From: MAG-120531 sp041163765 | GTDB lineage: Bacteria; Bacteroidota; Bacteroidia; Flavobacteriales; Flavobacteriaceae | Assembly (NCBI GenBank): GCA_041163765.1 | Contig: JBEAQS010000049.1 | Location: forward strand, 1 to 14,267 | DNA length: 14,267 nt | Direction of reading: 5' to 3' | Shown: piece after piece, positions 7,581 through 13,436 of the stretch | How the letters are laid out: the number at the start of each line of letters is the position of its first letter | Numbering within the stretch: the first letter of the stretch is position 1 | Made by a program: the position numbers and the translations under genes | Notes under the pieces: model-generated | The model's input: only the letters and a program-made list of their open reading frames with translations | Database searches by the model: none | What the model was told of the DNA's origin: nothing

Positions 7581-9195
7581 TGTACATTTTTTCGCGAAGT
7601 GCTTTAACCCCGGGGTCTGTCATGTAATCATCAAACGTGAGGTAACGATCGATGATCCCTTTGGGGGTCAACTCTACTACCCTATTCCCGACAGTTTGGG
7701 CAAACTCATGGTCATGAGTGGTCAACAGGACTGTGCCTTTGAATTGTTTGAGGGAATTGTTAAACGCAGTAATACTTTCTAGGTCAAGGTGGTTGGTTGG
7801 CTCGTCAAGCATCAGTACATTGGCGCGAATCATCATCATTCTGCTCAACATACACCGCACTTTTTCCCCACCGGATAAGACCGTGGATTTTTTTAATGCT
7901 TCTTCACCGCTGAACAGCATTTTACCCAAAAAGCCTCGCACAAACACCTCTTCGCGTTCTTGCTCGGTTTTTGCCCACTGACGCAACCAATCGACCAAAC
8001 TTAATGCCTGGGCAAAAAAGGAACTATTGTCAAAAGGCAAATACGACTGTGTGGTCGTTATCCCCCATTGGAACTGACCTTGGTCAGGGGTTTTATTATG
8101 GGCAAGAATTTCATAAAAAGCGGTAGTTGCTCGAGCATCTTTGGAGTAAACAACCACCTTGTCCCCTTTGGTCAAATTGAGATCTACTCCAGAAAATAAG
8201 TTAATTCCATCTTCAGAGCTAGCAGACAACCCTTGAATTGTAAGGATTTGATCACCCGCTTCGCGTTCGCTATCAAATATGATAGCTGGATACCTTCTAC
8301 TGGATGGCTTTATCTCTTCAATATTCAACTTGGACAACATTTTCTTTCTGGAAGTCGCCTGTTTACTCTTGGCCACGTTTGCGCTAAAACGCATGATAAA
8401 CTCCTGAAGTTCTTTTGCTTTTTCTTCTGCCTTTTTGTTTTGTTGAGCGCGTTGTCTAGCAGCTAATTGGCTGCTTTCATACCAAAACGTATAGTTTCCA
8501 GAAAATAAGTTGAGTTTACCAAAATCAATATCGACGATGTGGGTACATACGGCATCCAAAAAGTGCCTGTCGTGGGATACCACAATGACCGTATTCTCAT
8601 AGGTAGCCAAAAAATCCTCCAACCACTGGATGGTTTCATAGTCCAAATCATTGGTAGGTTCATCCATCACCAATACGTCTGGATTACCAAAAAGCGCTTG
8701 CGCTAGCAGCACGCGCACTTTTAGTTTAGGATCAATATCACCCATCAATTGATGATGTAAGCTTTCTTCAATCCCTAAATTAGAAATCAAAGCTGCTGCC
8801 TCACTATCGGCATTCCATCCATTTAATTCTTCAAAGGTCACTTGTAATTCACCGATGCGTTCCGCATTTTCATCGCTGTAATCGGCATACAAAGCATCGA
8901 TTTCTTGCTTGATAGCAAACAATACTTGATTCCCTTTCAGCACAGCATTAAGCACGGTGTCTTGATCGTAGGCATTGTGGTTCTGTTCTAATACAGACAT
9001 GCGTTTACCGGGTTCAAGTATAACTTTTCCAGATGTTGGGTCAGCTTTCAGTGCCAACATTTTAAGAAAAGTAGATTTACCAGCCCCGTTGGCACCGATA
9101 ACCCCGTAGCAATTCCCCTCAGAAAAAACGATATTCACTTCGTCAAAAAGGACTCTTTTACCAAATTGAACAGAAAGATTGGAAACAGATAACAT
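7576..9195 (-). CDS. ABC-F family ATPase (YbiT-like), ribosome-associated type
   Basis: A 539-residue soluble protein with two nucleotide-binding domains and no membrane segment, the layout of ABC-F translation factors that act at the ribosomal E site. NBD1: Walker A GANGAGKST (34-42), Walker B VLVMDE (174-179), H-switch H208. Its ABC signature is unrecognisable: MGDIDPKLKVR (151-161) stands where LSGGQ-like residues belong. A charged, Lys/Glu-rich helical linker spans about 243-300. NBD2: the Walker A region 349-358 reads VYSKDARATT and lacks the Gly-Lys-Ser/Thr loop, while signature LSGGE (440-444), Walker B VLMLDE (460-465) and H-switch H494 are intact. I recall similar degenerate NBD2 loops in Bacteroidota homologues. 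Length and linker favour a housekeeping YbiT-type role over antibiotic resistance, though resistance cannot be ruled out from sequence alone. The start is MLSVSNLSVQF, typical of the family. Confidence 0.92.
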   Translation of the reverse strand: MLSVSNLSVQFGKRVLFDEVNIVFSEGNCYGVIGANGAGKSTFLKMLALKADPTSGKVILEPGKRMSVLEQNHNAYDQDTVLNAVLKGNQVLFAIKQEIDALYADYSDENAERIGELQVTFEELNGWNADSEAAALISNLGIEESLHHQLMGDIDPKLKVRVLLAQALFGNPDVLVMDEPTNDLDYETIQWLEDFLATYENTVIVVSHDRHFLDAVCTHIVDIDFGKLNLFSGNYTFWYESSQLAARQRAQQNKKAEEKAKELQEFIMRFSANVAKSKQATSRKKMLSKLNIEEIKPSSRRYPAIIFDSEREAGDQILTIQGLSASSEDGINLFSGVDLNLTKGDKVVVYSKDARATTAFYEILAHNKTPDQGQFQWGITTTQSYLPFDNSSFFAQALSLVDWLRQWAKTEQEREEVFVRGFLGKMLFSGEEALKKSTVLSGGEKVRCMLSRMMMIRANVLMLDEPTNHLDLESITAFNNSLKQFKGTVLLTTHDHEFAQTVGNRVVELTPKGIIDRYLTFDDYMTDPGVKALREKMYS

Positions 9196-9211
9196 GTTTT
9201 ATATTTTGGTG

Positions 9212-9243
9212 CAAAAATAGGCAAACCCATTGGTCCAAACCAA
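9212..9243 (-). promoter_or_regulatory. Predicted Bacteroidota-type promoter of the ABC-F gene
   Basis: On the minus strand, TATTTTTG (plus 9219-9212) matches the TAnnTTTG -7 box fully. TTG at plus 9243-9241 (21-base spacing) or TTTG at 9239-9236 (16-base spacing) could serve as -33. The -7 box ends 16 bases before the ATG at 9195, again implying a very short leader. Confidence 0.5.
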
Positions 9244-9279
9244 CAAATGACGCACCTTAGTTTTAACGAAGCATTAACG

Positions 9280-9295
9280 ACCTGTCTTTACAGGT
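9280..9295. repeat. Inverted repeat upstream of the 9323 lipoprotein gene
   Basis: ACCTGT (9280-9285) and ACAGGT (9290-9295) are perfect reverse complements around the four-base loop CTTT, and TTAA flanks each side (9274-9277 and 9295-9298). A third CCTGT occurs at 9312-9316. It sits where a -33/operator region would be for a possible -7 box TACATTTA (9301-9308, one mismatch to TAnnTTTG). It could be an operator or simply chance; no known regulator site is recognised. Confidence 0.3.
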
Positions 9296-9322
9296 TAAAG
9301 TACATTTACATCCTGTGATTTT

Positions 9323-10699
9323 ATGAGGTATCTAGGTGTCCTTTTTTTATTGATTTTGGTAGGTTGCGGGGCTATTGACCCCAAAACCCAGCCCACCTAT
9401 TTCAGTGGTACCATTGTTAATCCCACCAGTAATTACGTCACTCTACATCGAGAAGAGGCATTGATAGACACCGCTTATCTAGACCAATATGGCCGTTTTT
9501 CCATGCGCCTTGAAGGTCTTGAAGAAGGTTTGTATCACTTTGATCATCCCCCCGAATACAACTACGTGTATTTGCAGAAGGGAGACAGCATTCACATTCG
9601 AATAAATACTGTATCCTTTGACGAATCCCTGGTATTTTCAGGAAGAGGTTCAGAATTGAACAATTTCATTTTGGAAATGTTCTTAACCAATGAACGAGAG
9701 TCGTACAGCATCGAAAAAAACTATGTATTAGATCCTGAACCTTTCCATCAATTGATTGAAACCATAAGGAATGACAAGCTATCTATGCTCAACGACCTAC
9801 AACGAGAGGTAACCTTGTCTGAAAGAGCCGTATCTATGGTAGCGGCCAACATTGATTACAATCTTTATGTTCACAAGGAAAAATACCCATTCTTTCACGA
9901 AAACAGTCCCCAGGTCAAAGACTTTCCCGCTGCCTTTTTTGACTACCGAAAAAACATAGAGCGGAACAATCGCGATTTGAGTCATTTCAAACCGTATTTC
10001 CAATTTATGAAATTTCATTTAGGCAATATGGCCTATGAGGCGTGTACCGATCAGTGTGGCATAATCCCTACAGCTGAAAAACCATTGCACTTTAACCTTC
10101 ATAAGCTCACCATCATCGACAGTTTGGTAGAGGATCGTTTGCTAAAAGACCAGTTGATGAGACAATTGGCCTTACAGTATTGGGTAAAATCTCAGGATAC
10201 AGAGGCGAGAATCACCCAGTTCTATCAAGTTTTCGTCCCTTATCTAAAAGAAAATAGATACGCCGAAGAGCTAAATGAAGTGTACCAATCCATTATTTCA
10301 CTTCAACCTGACAGAGACGTATTACCCTTACCTATTGTAGATCATCAAGGAAAATTGACCAATCTTCGCAAGTTAACTGAGGACCGCAAAGTGGTGATCT
10401 ACTTCTGGTCCACTAAATACGAAGGAATGCTCTACAGAATTCAACAAAAAGTTACTGAACTTCAAAAAAAATGGCCTGAATACCAATTCATAGGGATTAG
10501 CCCAGATCAAGATGCCACACATTGGTCTGCGACGATTCAAGAATACGACATGCAACCCGAGCTGCAATACCGCTCCATCAACCCCGAAGATCTTCAGAAC
10601 AGATTGATTTGGGACAATGCATTTAAGAGTGTCGTACTAGAAAATGGTAAAATCGTCAATGGTTTTGCCAACCTGCAAACAAGCTTCCAAAACAAATAA
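9323..10699 (+). CDS. Thioredoxin-fold lipoprotein with degenerate (cysteine-less) active site
   Basis: A 458-residue predicted lipoprotein: MRYLGVLFLLILVGC gives lipobox L-V-G-C with lipidated C15. Residues about 25-105 look like the DUF4369-type beta-sandwich common at the N-terminus of Bacteroidota TlpA-like proteins. Residues about 110-330 are mostly helical. Residues about 335-458 have the TlpA/thioredoxin pattern (PIVDHQGKLTNL, then VVIYFWSTKYEGML at 357-370, then GISPDQD). Where WCxxC should be, the sequence is K365-Y366-E367-G368-M369, so both redox cysteines are absent, and no proline precedes 'VVLENGK', where the cis-Pro normally sits. The only other cysteines are C241 and C245 (CTDQC) in the helical middle. 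It is therefore probably not a thioredoxin-type oxidoreductase; a binding or structural role in the envelope is more likely. It is a single gene, ending at a strong terminator. Confidence 0.85.
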   Translation: MRYLGVLFLLILVGCGAIDPKTQPTYFSGTIVNPTSNYVTLHREEALIDTAYLDQYGRFSMRLEGLEEGLYHFDHPPEYNYVYLQKGDSIHIRINTVSFDESLVFSGRGSELNNFILEMFLTNERESYSIEKNYVLDPEPFHQLIETIRNDKLSMLNDLQREVTLSERAVSMVAANIDYNLYVHKEKYPFFHENSPQVKDFPAAFFDYRKNIERNNRDLSHFKPYFQFMKFHLGNMAYEACTDQCGIIPTAEKPLHFNLHKLTIIDSLVEDRLLKDQLMRQLALQYWVKSQDTEARITQFYQVFVPYLKENRYAEELNEVYQSIISLQPDRDVLPLPIVDHQGKLTNLRKLTEDRKVVIYFWSTKYEGMLYRIQQKVTELQKKWPEYQFIGISPDQDATHWSATIQEYDMQPELQYRSINPEDLQNRLIWDNAFKSVVLENGKIVNGFANLQTSFQNK

Positions 10700-10724
10700 A
10701 AAACCAGGTATACTACCTGGTTTT
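10700..10724. terminator. Bidirectional intrinsic terminator between the 9323 lipoprotein gene and the transaldolase operon
   Basis: AAAACCAGGTA (10700-10710) and TACCTGGTTTT (10714-10724) form a perfect 11-bp stem with a three-base loop TAC. On the plus strand the stem ends in TTTT then ATTCG, directly after the lipoprotein stop (10697-10699). On the minus strand it follows the transaldolase stop (10737-10735) by 10 bases and runs into a longer T-rich tract (TTTTTTTATTTG), so it should terminate both converging transcripts. Confidence 0.85.
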
Positions 10725-10734
10725 ATTCGTTTAA

Positions 10735-11391
10735 TTAACCATTAACTCGGTTGTAATCCGCTAGAAATTGAGCTAGACCTGAGTCGGTCAACGGGTGTTT
10801 TAACAACCCGGTAATGGACGAAAGTGGTCCAGTCATCACATCTGCACCAATTTTAGCACAATCGATTACGTGCATGGTATGTCGTACTGATGCGGCCAAA
10901 ATCTGCGTAGGGAAATCGTAATTGTCGTAGATGTCTCTGATTTCAGCTATCAGATGTAATCCATCCGTTGAAATATCATCCAAGCGCCCAATGAATGGAG
11001 AAACATAGGTGGCTCCTGCTTTGGCAGCCAGTAAAGCTTGGCCTACGGAGAAAACTAACGTACAGTTGGTGCGAATCCCCTGATCACTAAAATATTTAAT
11101 GGCTTTAATACCGTCTTTGATCATGGGAACCTTTACCACAATTTGGGGATGAAGGGCCGCAAGAATTTTACCCTCTTCAATCATCGCCTCATATTCTGTA
11201 GCGATCACCTCAGCGGAGACATCTCCATCTACCAGCTGACAAATGGCCTTGTAATGGTCCAAGATAGCTTGTTGCCCCGAGATACCCTCTTTTGCCATTA
11301 AGGAAGGATTGGTCGTTACTCCATCTAGAACACCCAAAGATTGAGCTTCACGGATCTGATCAAGATTGGCGGTGTCGATAAAAAACTTCAT
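10735..11391 (-). CDS. tal: Transaldolase (small TalC/FSA-like subfamily)
   Basis: Transfers a three-carbon dihydroxyacetone unit from sedoheptulose 7-phosphate to glyceraldehyde 3-phosphate in the non-oxidative pentose phosphate pathway. At 218 residues it is the size of the small TalC/FSA family. D6, T26-T27-N28, and K87 in VVKVP, the Schiff-base lysine, are in place. TNCTLVFS (108-115) and SPFIGRLDD (131-139) are family motifs. At the two positions that separate transaldolases from fructose-6-phosphate aldolase it has Glu (E61, SAEV) and Phe (F133), the transaldolase state, not the Gln/Tyr of E. coli FSA, so transaldolase is preferred. I chose the ATG at 11391 because the family starts MKFFIDTA; the longer frame to 11433 would add 14 unlikely residues and run back into the preceding gene. 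It is the last gene of a three-gene operon, 10 bases after the dehydrogenase stop, followed by a terminator. Confidence 0.93.
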   Translation of the reverse strand: MKFFIDTANLDQIREAQSLGVLDGVTTNPSLMAKEGISGQQAILDHYKAICQLVDGDVSAEVIATEYEAMIEEGKILAALHPQIVVKVPMIKDGIKAIKYFSDQGIRTNCTLVFSVGQALLAAKAGATYVSPFIGRLDDISTDGLHLIAEIRDIYDNYDFPTQILAASVRHTMHVIDCAKIGADVMTGPLSSITGLLKHPLTDSGLAQFLADYNRVNG

Positions 11392-11401
11392 AAAATATAT
11401 T

Positions 11402-12217
11402 TTAAGCGTAAAATTTAAGCAATAATCGTTCAAATAAGGTGTCCGGGAGTATGAATTTAATCCATACGGCAGCTTTTTGTAGTGGTTTACCTACTCGGTA
11501 GTGTACTTTTGGCTGTTTCGTCTGCATGATTTTCCATACCAAATGAGCTACTTCCTCTGGATTTGACCCCTGATGAACATGTGCATTCATGCCCTCCAGT
11601 GTTTTATCGTACTGAGGATGATATGGGCCAGATGAATCCACCGGACAATGGTATCGGCCTGAGGCTATATTTGTGGCGTAATCCCCTGGAGCAACCGTGC
11701 ACAACTTAACTCCAAAAGGGGCGCACTCCATGCGCAAGGATTCAGTGACTAGGGAAAGGGATGATTTAGTCGCTGAGTATAATCCGCGAAAAGGCAACCC
11801 CATAGACCCAGCAATTGAAGTAATGTTGATAACTAAACCCTTGCCCTGATTCCTCATATGCGGAAGTACCGCTTGAAGCATCCGAATGGGGCCTTTCAAA
11901 TTTACATCAAATACCTTGTCTATCTCGACTAATGGCGTATGTTCTACGGGGCCTGTAATGCCGACTCCAGCATTGTTTATCAATACATCAATACGACCGT
12001 GCAGCGCTACAATATGATGTACAGCTGATTCAATAGTCGAGGATTGTTGCACATCCAAAGCCAGTAAGGTGTACCATTCTGGTTGACCGTAGGAATCAGG
12101 ATTTCTCGCGGTTCCATATACCAGGCATCCTTTTTGACCCAAATAGTTGGCGATGGATTGCCCGATACCCGAGGAAGCTCCAGTGACTAATACGACTAAA
12201 GGTGGATGTGCCATCAT
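11402..12217 (-). CDS. Short-chain dehydrogenase/reductase (SDR, classical type)
   Basis: A 271-residue NAD(P)-dependent oxidoreductase with a Rossmann fold. Visible motifs: dinucleotide-binding TGASSGIG (12-19), LDV with D55, NNAG (81-84), N106 in the VNLKG segment, and the catalytic set S134, Y147 and K151 (YSATK). Arg38 after beta-2 (TARNP) suggests a preference for NADP(H), as an inference. The C-terminus from about 235 (PLQKAAVWIKFILPDTLFERLLLKFYA) is hydrophobic and may contact membrane or a lipid-like substrate; this end is like the fatty-acyl or steroid-type SDRs, but the substrate cannot be told. The start may be M1 (12217) or M2 (12214). M1 overlaps the upstream cyclotransferase stop as ATGA, which favours coupled translation. 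The transaldolase follows after 10 bases. Confidence 0.9.
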   Translation of the reverse strand: MMAHPPLVVLVTGASSGIGQSIANYLGQKGCLVYGTARNPDSYGQPEWYTLLALDVQQSSTIESAVHHIVALHGRIDVLINNAGVGITGPVEHTPLVEIDKVFDVNLKGPIRMLQAVLPHMRNQGKGLVINITSIAGSMGLPFRGLYSATKSSLSLVTESLRMECAPFGVKLCTVAPGDYATNIASGRYHCPVDSSGPYHPQYDKTLEGMNAHVHQGSNPEEVAHLVWKIMQTKQPKVHYRVGKPLQKAAVWIKFILPDTLFERLLLKFYA

Positions 12218-13254
12218 GATTTTGGGACGATTCGGACCTCAAACAAGCGATCCCATTTTTTTCCAGTGACAAAAAAACTCTTGTTCTCCGGGTGATAAGC
12301 GACTCCATTCAGCACATCAAGAGCTGGGTGTTGGGTGACTTTTTGTTTCAGTCCCGAAAAATCCACTATACCCTCGATGGCCCCACTGCTGGCATCGATA
12401 ATCATCATAGACTCCTTTTGGTATACATTGGCATAGATTTTTCCGGCTACATACTCGAGTTCATTGGCTCTGTTAAAAAACCCTTGGTGAGTCACTGTCG
12501 AAAACTGAGCAATTTCTGCCCCATCGGAAGGCTGTAATAGCCAAATACGGTCCGTGCCGTCACTTTTAAACAGCTGATTTTCATTGTGGGCCAATCCCCA
12601 TCCTTCCTTACTCTTACCGTAGGCAAATCTCCCGATTTCATTAAATTCTAGGTCATAGATATAGCCAAATCCACTCTGCCAAGTCAATTGATACAATTGA
12701 TCGCCATAAATAGTGAGGCCCTCTCCGAAAACATCATCGGGCAAATTGTGCTGTTTCAACACTACGCCTGTTTTGTAATCTACTTTACGTAGCGAAGAAA
12801 AACCCAACAAGCCTGTACTTTCATAAAGTATCCCATCATAGAATTCAAGCCCCTGGGTATAGGCCTCGATATCGTGAGGATAGGACGCTATTACTTCATA
12901 GGTGTATAATTTTGGGGCTTTATTGGCCAAAATCTTCACCTTCAAAGCTCCTTGAGCCACCTCTTTATCTTGGTGATAACCCACCCACTCTATGGATTGT
13001 TCTCCCAGGACCTGGGCATTTAACACCAAGATTTCATCGGTGTGCGGTATAGGTGTGCCGGACAATGAAAAGCTTAACGAATCGAAAGCAACAGCTGAAG
13101 GATTTTTCCAGGAATAATGTACGGAATCCCCTTGAGCATACATTTTTTGAACAGGAGTCAAAACTAGGGAAGTTACTGGCTTTACGGCAGACTTTTGCCC
13201 GCAAGAAACGAGCAAAAAGATCCATAAAACGGCACTAAAAATTGGCTTTATCAT
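12214..13254 (-). CDS. Glutaminyl-peptide cyclotransferase (plant-type, beta-propeller) lipoprotein
   Basis: Predicted to cyclise N-terminal glutamine of exported proteins or peptides to pyroglutamate, releasing ammonia, on the periplasmic side. Of 346 residues, the first 18 form a lipoprotein signal with lipobox L-L-V-S-C (C18). Residues about 25-112 are an Ig-like N-terminal extension (VYW-type spacing 'DSVHYSW', 'LGEQSIEW'). The catalytic propeller spans about 117-343, with family motifs YTQGLE (132-137), LYESTG (143-148), FGEGLT (176-181), LYQLTW (187-192), GWGL (218-221), SDGT (231-234), NELEY (264-268), LNGVAY (315-320) and VTGKKW (329-334). It is the first gene of the operon with the SDR and transaldolase; its TGA overlaps the SDR ATG. 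The 80-base gap upstream is shared with the ffs promoter, and only a near-match -7 box (TATTTTG, plus 13312-13306) is visible for this gene. Confidence 0.92.
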   Translation of the reverse strand: MIKPIFSAVLWIFLLVSCGQKSAVKPVTSLVLTPVQKMYAQGDSVHYSWKNPSAVAFDSLSFSLSGTPIPHTDEILVLNAQVLGEQSIEWVGYHQDKEVAQGALKVKILANKAPKLYTYEVIASYPHDIEAYTQGLEFYDGILYESTGLLGFSSLRKVDYKTGVVLKQHNLPDDVFGEGLTIYGDQLYQLTWQSGFGYIYDLEFNEIGRFAYGKSKEGWGLAHNENQLFKSDGTDRIWLLQPSDGAEIAQFSTVTHQGFFNRANELEYVAGKIYANVYQKESMMIIDASSGAIEGIVDFSGLKQKVTQHPALDVLNGVAYHPENKSFFVTGKKWDRLFEVRIVPKS

Positions 13255-13300
13255 AGTAGATGAAGTAGTTACAGATCATAAATTTAAAGCCTTTAACTCC

Positions 13301-13330
13301 TTGTTCAAAATAGAAAAGGCGTTATATTTG
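13301..13330 (+). promoter_or_regulatory. Predicted Bacteroidota-type promoter of ffs
   Basis: TATATTTG at 13323-13330 matches the -7 consensus TAnnTTTG fully. TTG at 13301-13303 lies 19 bases upstream, the usual spacing. The predicted start, 4-7 bases beyond the box, coincides with the first base of the SRP RNA stem (GGGCAAGA at 13335). This agreement with an independently located RNA end makes it the best-supported promoter in the window. Confidence 0.75.
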
Positions 13331-13334
13331 CGCC

Positions 13335-13430
13335 GGGCAAGACCTACACGACCAGCTCCCTCAAAATCCCCCAGGGTGGGAACACAGCAAGGGTATGAGG
13401 TTGTAGCGGTGCGATGTGGACCTCTTGCCC
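13335..13430 (+). ncRNA. ffs: Signal recognition particle RNA, small bacterial (4.5S) type
   Basis: RNA of the SRP, which binds Ffh and the receptor FtsY to target nascent membrane and secreted proteins. The universally conserved domain IV tip is visible: CAGG (13372-13375), stem GTG (13376-13378), GGAA tetraloop (13379-13382), stem CAC (13383-13385) and AGCA (13386-13389). This is the same arrangement as CAGG-UCC-GGAA-GGA-AGCA of E. coli 4.5S RNA. Outer pairings support one long hairpin: GGGCAAGA (13335-13342) with TCTTGCCC (13423-13430), and CCTCA before the tip with TGAGG (13396-13400). At about 96 bases it lacks an Alu domain. It has its own promoter upstream and a T-run downstream. It lies between the divergent cyclotransferase operon and the convergent glyA gene. 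Confidence 0.95.
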
Positions 13431-13436
13431 TTTTTT
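13423..13436 (+). terminator. Intrinsic terminator of ffs, overlapping the glyA stop codon
   Basis: The closing stem of the SRP RNA (3' arm TCTTGCCC, 13423-13430) is followed at once by TTTTTT (13431-13436), so the RNA's own long hairpin acts as the terminator. The last two T bases are part of the glyA stop codon (plus-strand TTA, 13435-13437). The arrangement does not make a T-run on the minus strand, so it should not terminate glyA transcription. Confidence 0.75.

Noticed and set aside
7576..9195. ABC-F antibiotic resistance determinant
   Set aside because: Length, linker and motif pattern look like the housekeeping YbiT-type group, and no resistance or mobile genes lie nearby.
11392..11433. 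Upstream Met extension of transaldolase (14 extra residues)
   Set aside because: The family begins MKFFIDTA at 11391, and the extension would overlap the preceding dehydrogenase gene.
9323..13254. A defence island, secretion system or biosynthetic cluster
   Set aside because: Neighbouring genes are housekeeping enzymes and envelope lipoproteins; no nuclease, polymerase, transposase or modular synthase is present.
13339..13430. tRNA or riboswitch between the cyclotransferase gene and glyA
   Set aside because: The CAGG/GGAA/AGCA tip with a long closing stem is specific to SRP RNA; no cloverleaf or T-loop sequence is present.
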